The notes under the pieces were generated by a model. It was not told the DNA's origin and ran no database searches. It saw only the letters and a list, made by a program, of their open reading frames with translations. Made by a program: the position numbers and the translations under genes. This document shows, piece after piece, positions 28,366 to 36,421 of a stretch of DNA of 64,000 nucleotides (its first letter is position 1; each line of letters begins with the position of its first letter). The DNA lies in the NCBI RefSeq assembly GCF_042646425.1, contig NZ_JBHRTR010000028.1:124001-188000 (forward strand), written 5' to 3'. The stretch is from Marinibaculum pumilum (GTDB lineage: Bacteria > Pseudomonadota > Alphaproteobacteria > Ferrovibrionales > Ferrovibrionaceae).

Positions 28366-29145
28366 CTATCCGGTCTTCTTGGGGCTCTTTCCTGCGCCTT
28401 TCGCCCGCGGCTTCGTGGCCATCGCCGCAGCTGTCTTCGTCCCCGTCGTCTTCGTCCCTCTCGCCTTTGGCGGAGCCGCCTTCTTGGACATGGCGGCCTT
28501 GGCGGCAGCCGCCTTCGGGGCGGCGGTTCTGCCGCCTGCGGTCTTGCCGGCCTTCGACGCCCTGGCACCGGCGGCCTTCGTCTTCGTCCTGGCGGCCAGC
28601 TTCGACGCGGCAGCCGTCTCGCCGGCGGCGCGCCGGATCGAGGACTCGATCAGGGCGACCGCGCCGTCGGCGCCGACCCAGCCGCTGGAGCGCACATACT
28701 TCCCCGACTCCAGGTCCTTGTAGTGGCTGAAGAAATGCTCGATCTGCCGACGCGCCATCTCCGGCACGTCCCCCACGCTGTGGATGGCGCTGTAGAACGG
28801 GTCCAGCGCCTCGACCGGCACGGCGAGGATCTTCTCGTCGCCGCCGGCCTCGTCCTCCATGATCAGGGCGCCGATCGGCCGGCAGCGCACGACCGCGCCG
28901 GGCACCACCGGCACCGGGCCGTAGATCAGTACGTCCATCGGGTCGCCGTCGGCGGCCATGGTGTGCGGGATGAAGCCGTAATTGCCGGGATAGTGCATCG
29001 AGGTGTGCAGGAAGCGGTCGACCACCATGAAGCCGCTGGACTTGTCGAACTCGTACTTCACCGGCACGCCGCCGACCGGCACCTCGATCAGGGCATTGAA
29101 GTCCCAGGGCGGGTTTCTGCCCATCGACAGTTTCGTCAGGTCCAT
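28366..29145 (-). CDS. ppa: Inorganic pyrophosphatase with histone-H1-like C-terminal tail
   Basis: 259 aa. Residues about 1-175 are a complete family I pyrophosphatase: VKYEFDKSSGFMVVDRFL, YPGNYGFIPHT, the metal motif DGDPMDVLI, and KILAVP. It hydrolyses PPi released by biosynthesis. Residues about 178-259 are a Lys/Ala/Thr/Pro-rich low-complexity tail (AAAKAAMSKKAAPPKA, KPRAKGAGKSPKKTG) that is not part of the family fold and resembles bacterial histone H1-like tails. No stop or frameshift separates the two parts. The tail may bind nucleic acid, membranes or other partners; this is inference. Confidence 0.92.
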   Translation of the reverse strand: MDLTKLSMGRNPPWDFNALIEVPVGGVPVKYEFDKSSGFMVVDRFLHTSMHYPGNYGFIPHTMAADGDPMDVLIYGPVPVVPGAVVRCRPIGALIMEDEAGGDEKILAVPVEALDPFYSAIHSVGDVPEMARRQIEHFFSHYKDLESGKYVRSSGWVGADGAVALIESSIRRAAGETAAASKLAARTKTKAAGARASKAGKTAGGRTAAPKAAAAKAAMSKKAAPPKARGTKTTGTKTAAAMATKPRAKGAGKSPKKTG

Positions 29146-29229
29146 GAAGCCGCGGCTCCTTCGCTGGTCAGGTTCGGGCGGCTGGATGGCGGACCGCTCG
29201 GTCCGCCTGCCGCCGGGTTGCAGGTCTGG

Positions 29230-30150
29230 TCAGGCCGCGGTGACGGTGAAGCCGGTCCGCGGGAAATGCTGGTGGATTGTACCGATCTGGGGATCCTCCC
29301 GGCGGATCGCCACACCTTCGGCGTCCAGGCGCAGCAGGGTGCCGGAAACCGGATCGCGGCCGGAATCGTCGGCCGCCACCACCACCGCCATGCCCGTCGT
29401 GCGGCCTTGCGGGTCGCCGGCCTCCACCAGGCCGTTCATCGGCGCCGGCTGGGCGTCCCGCGCGATCGCCAGGGCATCCTTGCCCTCGATGTCGGTGCGG
29501 CTGCCATGGCCGAAGGCGGCCATCCGCTCCGCCCAGGCGGCGATTTTCGGAAAGCCGGCAAAGGCATGGCTGTCGGCGCCCAGCCCGTTGCGCACGAACC
29601 AGACGGAATTGTAGGCGGCGCAGTCGGCGGCGGATGGGGCGGCGCCCAGCAGATATGGCCCGGCCTCCAGCATGCTTTCCAGGAAGGCCATGTGGCCGCG
29701 GAACTGGTCCAGCATCACCGGCTGCGCCGCCTTCAGCTTGGCCGGGTCGAGATCGCGGCCGGAGAACTTCTTGCGGTCCTCGACGAACGCCGCAGGCAGC
29801 TTGTCGCCCATCTCCGCGAAGACCAGCGGCACCGCGGTCCAGAACAGCGGCCGGTCGCACCAGAAGGACAGGCCCTTGGCGATGCCGCGGCTGCCGTGGG
29901 GGTAGAGCGAGGGGCCTTCGACCAGGGCGTCCAGCGCGTCGATGATGCAGGCAGTGTCGCAATAGACATCGGCGCCGACCTGCATGACCGGCGTCTTCCG
30001 ATAGCCGCCGGTCAGCGGCATCAGGTCCGGCTTCGGCATCATCGAGGGGATCTCCACCGCCTTCCAGGCGGCGCCCTTGATGCCCAGCGCGATGCGCACC
30101 TTCTCCGAGAAGGGCGAGCGCGCGTACTGGTGCAGGATGATGTCGGCCAT
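29230..30150 (-). CDS. Glutathione S-transferase family protein with extra C-terminal domain
   Basis: 306 aa. The N-terminal thioredoxin-like domain (ILHQYARSPFSEKVRIALGIKG...KTPVMQVGADVYCDTACIIDAL) carries the cis-Pro in TPVM. An all-helical GST domain to about residue 215 includes APSAADCAAYNSVWF. About 85 further residues after this (NGLVEAGDPQGRTTGMAVVVAADD...) form an additional small beta-rich domain not present in classical GSTs. The ATG at 30150 follows GGGGGAGA; a TTG further up is less likely. Substrate unknown. Confidence 0.75.
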   Translation of the reverse strand: MADIILHQYARSPFSEKVRIALGIKGAAWKAVEIPSMMPKPDLMPLTGGYRKTPVMQVGADVYCDTACIIDALDALVEGPSLYPHGSRGIAKGLSFWCDRPLFWTAVPLVFAEMGDKLPAAFVEDRKKFSGRDLDPAKLKAAQPVMLDQFRGHMAFLESMLEAGPYLLGAAPSAADCAAYNSVWFVRNGLGADSHAFAGFPKIAAWAERMAAFGHGSRTDIEGKDALAIARDAQPAPMNGLVEAGDPQGRTTGMAVVVAADDSGRDPVSGTLLRLDAEGVAIRREDPQIGTIHQHFPRTGFTVTAA

Positions 30151-30174
30151 ATCGTCTCCCCCCCCCAATGACAG

Positions 30175-30204
30175 ATCCGGACTGGCAAAAAATCCGGACT
30201 GGCA
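30175..30204. repeat. Tandem 13-bp direct repeat upstream of the GST gene
   Basis: ATCCGGACTGGCA occurs at 30175-30187 and again, perfectly, at 30192-30204, a 17-base period. It lies 25-54 bases upstream of the GST start codon on the opposite-reading side. Such spaced direct repeats can be activator sites; no regulator is assigned. The rest of 30151-30443 shows only the asd promoter. Confidence 0.55.
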
Positions 30205-30350
30205 GTTCCCGGCAGGCGCTGTCCGGCTGGCGATGCCCTGGCCGCACTGTAACCCGCAAGCCGCTGCCGTTGGAAACCCGGCCGGCGCCGCCGGTCCGCG
30301 GCCCAGTGTCGCTTTGGGCGGCTCCCGCCGCAGGCGGCCGGGCGGGTCGC

Positions 30351-30379
30351 TTGATTGTCCTCTTCCGGGCGCCTAAATA
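30351..30379 (+). promoter_or_regulatory. Probable promoter of asd
   Basis: TTGATT (30351-30356), a 17-base spacer, and TAAATA (30374-30379) fit a sigma-70 type promoter with a leader of about 58 bases before asd. Confidence 0.45.
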
Positions 30380-30443
30380 GCGCGGTTCACGCAGGGCCGA
30401 AGAGAGCCATGCCCCGCGTCCCCAGACGGAGAGAGAGCGAGAG

Positions 30444-31466
30444 ATGTCCTACAAGGTCGCCGTGGTCGGCGCGACGGGTGTCGTCGGCCACGAGATGCTG
30501 AACATCCTCGCCGAACGGGAATTCCCGGTCAGCGAGGTGGTCCCCCTTGCGTCCCGCCGCTCGGTGGGCAGGGAGGTGTCGTTCGGCGACAGGACCTTGA
30601 AGGTGAAGGCGCTGGAGGATTTCGACTTCACCGGCACCGACATCGCGCTGTTTTCCGCCGGCAGCGGCGTGGCGAAGGACTGGGCCCCCCGCGCGGCGGC
30701 CAAGGGCGCGGTGGTGATCGACAATTCCTCCTGCTGGCGGATGGACCAGGACGTCCCCCTGGTGGTGCCGGAGGTGAATGCCGATGCCCTGGCCGGCTAT
30801 ACCAAGCGCAACATCATCGCGAACCCGAACTGCTCCACCGCCCAGCTGGTGGTGGCACTGAAGCCGCTGCACGACCGTTTCCGGATCAAGCGCTGCGTGG
30901 TGGCGACCTACCAGTCGACTTCCGGGGCCGGCAACGAGGCGATGGACGAGCTGTTCAACCAGACCAAGGCGGTTTTCGTCCACGACGAGATCGAGCCGAA
31001 GAAGTTCACCAAGCAGATCGCCTTCAACGTGATCCCCCACATCGACACCTTCATGGAGGACGGCTTCACGAAGGAAGAGTGGAAGATGGTGGTGGAGACC
31101 AAGAAGATCCTCGATCCGAAGATCCGGCTGGTCGCCACCTGCGTCCGCGTCCCGGTCTTCGTCGGCCATTCCGAGGCGGTGCATCTGGAGTTCGAGGAGC
31201 CGGTCACGGCGGAAGAGGCACGGGACATCCTGCGCGAGGCGCCGGGCTGCATGGTCGTCGACCGGCGGCAGGACGGCGGCTATATCACGCCGCTGGAATG
31301 CGTCGGCGACTACGCCACCTTCATCTCCCGCATCCGCGAGGACTTCACGGTGGATAACGGCCTTGCCATGTGGGTCGTCTCCGACAACCTGCGCAAGGGC
31401 GCGGCGCTGAACACGGTGCAGATCGCCGAAAGCCTGATCGCCCGCCACCTGAAGAAGGCGGCCTGA
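30444..31466 (+). CDS. asd: Aspartate-semialdehyde dehydrogenase
   Basis: 340 aa. The NADP-binding VAVVGATGVVGHEML, the catalytic Cys in ANPNCSTAQLVVALKP, the STSGAG loop, and the substrate segment RVPVFVGHSEAVHLEFE are all present. It reduces aspartyl phosphate to the semialdehyde, the branch point to lysine, threonine, methionine and diaminopimelate. It is monocistronic by context, convergent with the small gene at 31489. Confidence 0.97.
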   Translation: MSYKVAVVGATGVVGHEMLNILAEREFPVSEVVPLASRRSVGREVSFGDRTLKVKALEDFDFTGTDIALFSAGSGVAKDWAPRAAAKGAVVIDNSSCWRMDQDVPLVVPEVNADALAGYTKRNIIANPNCSTAQLVVALKPLHDRFRIKRCVVATYQSTSGAGNEAMDELFNQTKAVFVHDEIEPKKFTKQIAFNVIPHIDTFMEDGFTKEEWKMVVETKKILDPKIRLVATCVRVPVFVGHSEAVHLEFEEPVTAEEARDILREAPGCMVVDRRQDGGYITPLECVGDYATFISRIREDFTVDNGLAMWVVSDNLRKGAALNTVQIAESLIARHLKKAA

Positions 31467-31488
31467 CGGGCGTCCCTGACGGGCGGGT

Positions 31489-31893
31489 TCAACGTTCCAG
31501 CATCAGCTCGACGGCCTGCGGCGACCAGCCGTGCACCTTGTCATGGGCATGCACGATGACCCGGTCGATATCGGCCGGGATCTCCACCCCGGCCAGCGAA
31601 CGGGTGAAGGGCTGTTCGTCGACATGGGGATGCAGAAGGACCCGCCGGCCCAGCACGGTGCCGTCCGGAAGCCGTACCTCCCATTTGTCGGCGTAATGCT
31701 CCCAGCCCGTGTCGTCGTGGCGCAGGGTCACGTCGAAGCGCCATGCCGATCCGCTCTCGGGCGATGCCGTGACGCCGACGATCTCGACTTCGCCCGCCAT
31801 GGCGGGCCCGGCCAGGCCGAAGGCCAGCAGCAGGCCGGCCAGGGGACGCTGGGCAGCTGGGCGCTGGGCGGTGCGCCGGGACGGTCGGATCAT
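31489..31893 (-). CDS. Conserved small periplasmic protein of unknown function
   Basis: 134 aa with a signal peptide (LAGLLLAFGLAGPAMA, cut near residue 33). The mature part is a compact beta domain: WRFDVTLRHDDTGWEHYADKWEV and HPHVDEQPFTRSLAGVEIP, followed by KVHGW. I recall similar uncharacterised proteins in alphaproteobacteria but know no function. Its ATG overlaps the stop of the preceding gene (ATGA), so it is translationally coupled. Confidence 0.6.
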   Translation of the reverse strand: MIRPSRRTAQRPAAQRPLAGLLLAFGLAGPAMAGEVEIVGVTASPESGSAWRFDVTLRHDDTGWEHYADKWEVRLPDGTVLGRRVLLHPHVDEQPFTRSLAGVEIPADIDRVIVHAHDKVHGWSPQAVELMLER

Positions 31894-32621
31894 GGCATAT
31901 CCTCGCTTGCCGCTGCGGGGGGCCTCAGCGCGGACAAGGCCTGGCCGTAGTTCAGGTTCGCCAGCCGGTCCAGCCGCAGCCGGGCCAGCACCGCCGTGGC
32001 CCGCCGCGCATCCGGATCGTCCACCGCGACACTCCAGCAGCGGCGGCCGGGAACCGCGATCCGGGAAATCTCGACCCGGGATCCGGCACGGCTGAACATC
32101 TGCCGCTGCTTCGTCACCGTTACCAGCCGCGCCGGACCTCCTTCAAGCGCGGCGCAAAGCGCCGCTGCGCTCTCGCCTGTCGGGGACGAGCGGCCGCGCG
32201 CACTGCGCGTGGTAAGTCCCAGGGCAGTTCCCAGGGCGCGGTCCAGGGCATCGCGCGCCCGTGCCGGCAGGGGGAACTCCGCCCGCATGCCGGGCTGCCA
32301 GTATTGCAGGCGGCCGACACTGCCCCGCCACAGCTTGATTTCCAGCACCTCGCCGTCGCGCAGCTTGGCCAGGCTGACGATGGGCCCGCTCCCCGGCGGG
32401 GGCAGCAGGTAGATATCGCTGCGTGGCGCCTCCGTTCGCCGCTTCCAGCCGCGGGCCAGGCGCAGGCGCAGGCCGGCTGCCCGCCCCGCCGACGGCCAGC
32501 AGCGATATTCGTAGGCACCGGCGCGGCCGCCGCGGCCGGTCCTGGCCGTGCCATGCTCAGCCGACCCGCTGGATCCAGGGGTCGTGGCTGGGCCGGACGA
32601 TTTCGGATTGGGCGGCGACAA
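31890..32621 (-). CDS. Hypothetical protein, possibly CYTH-like
   Basis: 243 aa from a TTG (32621); no ATG or GTG was found in frame near the start of the conserved-looking part, and this start overlaps pdxY by 65 bases. The pattern YEYRCWPSAG..., DIYLLPPPG, VSLAKLRDGEVLEIKLW, VTVTKQR, VEISRI..PGRRCWSVAVDDPD and a final LNYGQAL loosely matches the CYTH/triphosphate-tunnel layout of alternating charged strands. This is a pattern guess, not a confident assignment. It sits between pdxY and the small periplasmic gene in one leftward unit. Confidence 0.5.
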   Translation of the reverse strand: MSPPNPKSSGPATTPGSSGSAEHGTARTGRGGRAGAYEYRCWPSAGRAAGLRLRLARGWKRRTEAPRSDIYLLPPPGSGPIVSLAKLRDGEVLEIKLWRGSVGRLQYWQPGMRAEFPLPARARDALDRALGTALGLTTRSARGRSSPTGESAAALCAALEGGPARLVTVTKQRQMFSRAGSRVEISRIAVPGRRCWSVAVDDPDARRATAVLARLRLDRLANLNYGQALSALRPPAAASEDMP

Positions 32622-33429
32622 GCTTCAGCTCCTTCGGCAGCGGCCCGGTCCCGCTGGCGCTGGCGCGCAACACCCCGTAAGTCACCGCCACCGCATAGGC
32701 CAGGGCCTTCTTCACCGAGCGCATGCGCAGGTAGCGCGCCAGGAAGACAGAGGCGAACAGGTCGCCGGCACCGTTCGGCACATCGTTCAGGCTGGGTGTC
32801 TGTGCCAGCCAGGCACCGTCGGATGACACGGCCAGGGATTCGATGACCCCGGGGCGTCCGTCCCGTCTGAGCAGCGAGGTGCAGACCACGCAGCCGGTCC
32901 CGCGGGAGATCACGACGCGGGCCGCCTTCAGGGCATCGTTCAGGGTCTGAATGGAGCTGTCGGCCAGAAGTTCCAGCTCGAAGCAGTTCGGCGTGGCGAA
33001 GTCGGCCTGCGGCAGCAGCCGGTCGCGGAAGGCGGCGACCAGCGCCTGGTCCACATAGACCCCCTTCGGCCGGTCGCCGATCACCGGATCGCAGAGCCAG
33101 ACGGCGGCAGGATTGTCCGCCCGCAGCCTTGCCCGCAGCGCCAGCACCTGTTCGGCGGTCTCCGTCGTGCCCAGCCAGCCGGTGAGCAGCGCGCTGCAGG
33201 CGCGCAGCAGGCCGCGATCGGCGAGCGACGCCGCCAGGGCGGCGATCTCCGCCGGCGGCAGCGGCCGGCCCGCCGGCGGCCCATGCCCGGGATGATGGGA
33301 CAGGATCGCCGTGGGCAGGGCCCAGACCTCGCAGCCCAGGCGCTGCAGCGCCGGCCCGGCGGCGGCATTGCCGACATGGCCGTAGACGACCTGGCTCTGG
33401 ATCGAAAGGATGTTGACGCCGTCGCGCAT
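32557..33429 (-). CDS. pdxY: Pyridoxal kinase PdxY
   Basis: 290 aa, a ribokinase-like fold. ILSIQSQVVYGHVGNAAAGPALQRLG at the N-terminus is diagnostic for PdxK/PdxY. CDPVIGD, TPNCFELELL, and the catalytic NDVPNGAGDLFASVFLARYL complete the active site. It phosphorylates pyridoxal in the vitamin B6 salvage pathway. It is first in a leftward three-gene unit. Confidence 0.93.
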   Translation of the reverse strand: MRDGVNILSIQSQVVYGHVGNAAAGPALQRLGCEVWALPTAILSHHPGHGPPAGRPLPPAEIAALAASLADRGLLRACSALLTGWLGTTETAEQVLALRARLRADNPAAVWLCDPVIGDRPKGVYVDQALVAAFRDRLLPQADFATPNCFELELLADSSIQTLNDALKAARVVISRGTGCVVCTSLLRRDGRPGVIESLAVSSDGAWLAQTPSLNDVPNGAGDLFASVFLARYLRMRSVKKALAYAVAVTYGVLRASASGTGPLPKELKLVAAQSEIVRPSHDPWIQRVG

Positions 33430-33564
33430 CGGGACCTGTCCGCTCCGCTCCGAATGCGAGCGTGGAAGGTTGCCACGGCCGCCGCTTCATTTGTACTCTC
33501 CGCCGCCGCCGCGCCCCAGCGGTGATACTGGGGTTTCATCGGTCAGTGCTGGAGATTTCGGGCC

Positions 33565-34440
33565 ATGACAAACGTTCGCCCCCGCCGATCCGTCCTCTAC
33601 ATGCCGGGCTCCAATGCCCGTGCGATCGAGAAGGCGAAGAGCCTGGCCGCCGACGGCGTGATTTTCGACCTGGAGGATGCGGTCGCGCCCGATGCGAAGG
33701 AGAGCGCCCGCGAACAGGTCTGCGCGGCGGTTTCCGCCGGCGGCTATGGCGACCGCGAGCTGGTGATCCGGATCAACGGCATGGACACCGAATGGTGGCG
33801 TCGCGACCTGGAGCATGCCGCGGATGCGCGGCCGAACGCGATCCTGCTGCCGAAGGTGGAGAGCGTGAAGCAGCTGCGCGACGCGGACCGCATCGTGCGC
33901 CATCACGATTCCAGCGGCGAGATCGCGCTCTGGGCGATGATGGAGACGCCGCTTGGGATCCTGCACGCCGATGACATCGCAGGCTATTCCGGCCGCCTGC
34001 AATGCCTGGTCCTGGGCACCTCCGACCTGACCAAGGACCTGCACGCCCAGCACACCGCGGACCGCATGCCGCTGCTCTACGGCCTGTCGAAATGCCTGAT
34101 GGCGGCCCGCGCCTTCGGCCTTTCCGTGCTGGACGGGGTGCATCTGGACCTGGAGGACATGAACGGCTTCGTGGCCGCCTGCCAGCAGGGCCGCGCGATG
34201 GGCTTCGACGGCAAGACCCTGATCCACCCGAAGCAGATCGATCCCTGCAACGATGTCTTCGCGCCGACGGAGACGCAGGTCGCCCATGCCCACAAGGTGA
34301 TCGCCGCCTACCAGCAGGCGGTGCGCGAGGGCAAGGGCGTGGTCGTCGTCGATGGCGAGCTGATCGAGAACCTGCATGTCGAGAATGCAGAGCGGATGGC
34401 CGCCCTGCATGCCGCCATCGAGCGTCTCGGCCGTGGCTGA
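33565..34440 (+). CDS. CitE-like malyl-CoA lyase or (3S)-malyl-CoA thioesterase
   Basis: 291 aa, HpcH/HpaI aldolase superfamily. RRSVLYMPGSNARAIEKAK, VIFDLEDAVAPDAKESAR (metal Asp/Glu), LPKVES, ETPLGILHADDIA and the IHPKQI motif are present. The N-terminus SVLYMPGSNARA resembles the Mcl2 thioesterase type more than the longer Mcl1 lyase; I cannot separate them with certainty. It overlaps the next gene, a mesaconyl-CoA hydratase, by 8 bases, supporting a role in the ethylmalonyl-CoA pathway for assimilation of acetyl-CoA. Confidence 0.85.
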   Translation: MTNVRPRRSVLYMPGSNARAIEKAKSLAADGVIFDLEDAVAPDAKESAREQVCAAVSAGGYGDRELVIRINGMDTEWWRRDLEHAADARPNAILLPKVESVKQLRDADRIVRHHDSSGEIALWAMMETPLGILHADDIAGYSGRLQCLVLGTSDLTKDLHAQHTADRMPLLYGLSKCLMAARAFGLSVLDGVHLDLEDMNGFVAACQQGRAMGFDGKTLIHPKQIDPCNDVFAPTETQVAHAHKVIAAYQQAVREGKGVVVVDGELIENLHVENAERMAALHAAIERLGRG

Positions 34441-35518
34441 TCCGGTGTCCGGGAACGGCGCCGTCGGAAAGACCGGGCGCGGTCGCTTCCTGGAGGACTT
34501 CGCCGTCGGCGAGCGCATCGCCCATGCGACGCCGCGGACGGTCACCACCGGCGATACCGCCATCTACATGGCGCTGTACGGCCCGCGCTTCGCCCTGCAG
34601 TCGGCCGACAGCTTCGCGGGCGCCTGCGGCCTGAAGCGCAGCCCGGTGGACGACTGGCTGGCCTTCCACGTGGTGTTCGGCAAGTCGGTGCCCGACATTT
34701 CCCTGAACGCCGTGGCGAACCTGGGCTATGCCGACGGGCGCTGGCTTGCGCCCGTCTATCCCGGCGACAGCCTGACGGCCGACAGCGAAGTGATCGGCCT
34801 GCGGCAGAACTCCAACGGCACGACCGGCACGGTCTATGTCCGCACCACCGGGCGCAACCAGCACGGCGCGGCGGTGATCGACTATGTCCGCTGGGTGATG
34901 GTGCGGAAGCGCGACCCGGACTCGCCCGCGCCGGAGACGGTGATCCCGGACCTGCCGGAGGCGGTGACGCCTGACCGACTGGCGGTGCCGGAGGGGCTGG
35001 ACTTCTCCGGCTACGATCCGGTGCGGGCGGGCAGCGGCCATTTCTGGGACGATTACGCCCCGGGCGAGAAGATCGACCATGTCGACGGCATGACGATCGA
35101 GGAGGCGGAGCACCAGCTCGCCACCCGGCTCTACCAGAACACCGCCCGGGTGCATTTCGACCAGCACCGCCAGGGACAGGAGCGGCTGGGGCGGCGGCTG
35201 ATCTATGGCGGCCATGTGATCAGCCTGGCCCGGGCGCTGAGCTTCAACGGCCTGGGCAATGCCTGCGTGGTGGCGGCGCTGAACGGCGGCCGGCATGTGA
35301 ACCCGACTCTCGCCGGGCACACCGTCTATGCCTGGTCGCAGGTGCTCGACCGGGCGGAACTGCCCGGCCGGCGCGATGCCGGTGCCCTGCGGGTGCGCAC
35401 CGTGGCGACCCGCGACCTGCCCTGCGACGGCTTTCCCGACAAGGATGACGGAGGCCGCTATCCGGACGGCGTGGTCCTGGACCTCGACACCTGGCTGCTG
35501 CTGCCGCGGCGAGGCTGA
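34433..35518 (+). CDS. mch: Mesaconyl-CoA hydratase (MaoC-like, double hot-dog)
   Basis: 361 aa from a GTG overlapping the preceding gene. Two MaoC-type hot-dog halves are visible: FLEDFAVGERIAHATPRTVTTGDTAIYMALYGPRFALQS, then FWDDYAPGEKIDHVDGMTIEEAEHQLATRLYQNTARVHFD with the hydratase Asp/His region, and GGHVISLARALSFNGLGN. It would interconvert mesaconyl-C1-CoA and beta-methylmalyl-CoA, the substrate of the adjacent lyase family. The pairing makes the assignment stronger than sequence alone. Confidence 0.88.
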   Translation: MADPVSGNGAVGKTGRGRFLEDFAVGERIAHATPRTVTTGDTAIYMALYGPRFALQSADSFAGACGLKRSPVDDWLAFHVVFGKSVPDISLNAVANLGYADGRWLAPVYPGDSLTADSEVIGLRQNSNGTTGTVYVRTTGRNQHGAAVIDYVRWVMVRKRDPDSPAPETVIPDLPEAVTPDRLAVPEGLDFSGYDPVRAGSGHFWDDYAPGEKIDHVDGMTIEEAEHQLATRLYQNTARVHFDQHRQGQERLGRRLIYGGHVISLARALSFNGLGNACVVAALNGGRHVNPTLAGHTVYAWSQVLDRAELPGRRDAGALRVRTVATRDLPCDGFPDKDDGGRYPDGVVLDLDTWLLLPRRG

Positions 35519-35665
35519 GATCAGGACCCGCGCTGGACCGATCTCCGCTGCCGGCAAGGTCCGTTCGCCCGAAAAAACTTAATGTGAAGACGGCATCCGT
35601 CGCAGGGATCGGGGCGTATCCCCCTCAGCTTCGCAAGGACGAAGCGAGACACGAGGGAGAGTCCC

Positions 35666-36229
35666 ATGTTCAAGACCTGTCTGCGTACCGCTGCCGCCGC
35701 AGCCATCGCCGTGACCGCCTTCGCGACCGCCCCGGCCATCGCCGCCGAGAATCCGATGGTCGGCGGGGCGGCGATGTACCCGTCGAAGAACATCGTCGAG
35801 AACGCCGTCAACTCGAAGGATCACGAGACCCTGGTCGCTGCGGTGAAGGCCGCCGGCCTGGTCGACACCCTGTCCGGCGAGGGGCCGTTCACGGTCTTCG
35901 CGCCGACCGACGAGGCTTTCGCCATGCTGCCCGACGGCACGGTGGAGACCCTGCTGAAGCCCGAGAACAAGGACATGCTGGTGAAGGTTCTGACCTACCA
36001 CGTCGTGTCCACCAAGGCGCTGTCGGATGCCATCGCCACGATGATCGCCAATGACGGCGGCAATCATCCGATCACCACGGTCAGCGGCGACATGCTGATG
36101 GCGAAGCAGGAGGGCGGCAAGATCACCCTGACCGACGAGAAGGGCGGCACCGCCACCGTCACCATCGCCGACGTGCAGCAGTCCAATGGCGTGATCCATG
36201 TGATCGACCGGGTGCTGTTGCCGAACTGA
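35666..36229 (+). CDS. Secreted fasciclin-domain protein
   Basis: 187 aa. A signal peptide (AAAAAIAVTAFATAPAIAA, cut about residue 26) precedes one FAS1 domain: TLVAAVKAAGLVDTLSGEGPFTVFAPTDEAF (H1 box) and NGVIHVIDRVLLP (H2 box), with YHVV between. Such proteins mediate adhesion or surface association. GAGGGAGAG lies upstream of the start. Two hairpins follow, so it is probably monocistronic. Confidence 0.93.
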   Translation: MFKTCLRTAAAAAIAVTAFATAPAIAAENPMVGGAAMYPSKNIVENAVNSKDHETLVAAVKAAGLVDTLSGEGPFTVFAPTDEAFAMLPDGTVETLLKPENKDMLVKVLTYHVVSTKALSDAIATMIANDGGNHPITTVSGDMLMAKQEGGKITLTDEKGGTATVTIADVQQSNGVIHVIDRVLLPN

Positions 36230-36283
36230 TCGCCGCCGTTCGATCCGCCCGGGCTGCTGTCCGCGGCCGCCCGGACCTTGTCG

Positions 36284-36319
36284 CGATACCCCGCAGCACA
36301 GCCGCGCTGCGGGGTATCG
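36284..36319. terminator. Perfect 14-bp hairpin after the fasciclin gene
   Basis: CGATACCCCGCAGC (36284-36297) pairs perfectly with GCTGCGGGGTATCG (36306-36319) around an 8-base loop. No T-run follows directly. It probably stabilises or ends the fasciclin transcript. Confidence 0.6.
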
Positions 36320-36329
36320 TCGGTTGCGG

Positions 36330-36355
36330 ACCCACGCTCCGGTTGTGGGTTTGTT
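36330..36355 (+). terminator. Second, T-followed hairpin before the FIST gene
   Basis: ACCCAC (36330-36335) pairs with GTGGGT (36345-36350), then TTGTT. The short stem with a T-rich tail looks like a weak intrinsic terminator placed behind the stronger hairpin. Confidence 0.45.
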
Positions 36356-36421
36356 AACGCGCCGCGGGCAGTATGAGGATACCATTGAGCATCGCCAGCA
36401 CCGCCAGACCCATTGCACCCG

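Noticed and set aside
27304..30171. Long plus-strand open frame opposite cbpM, cbpA, ppa and the GST gene
   Set aside because: The minus-strand genes have clear catalytic motifs; the plus-strand translation shows no fold or motif.
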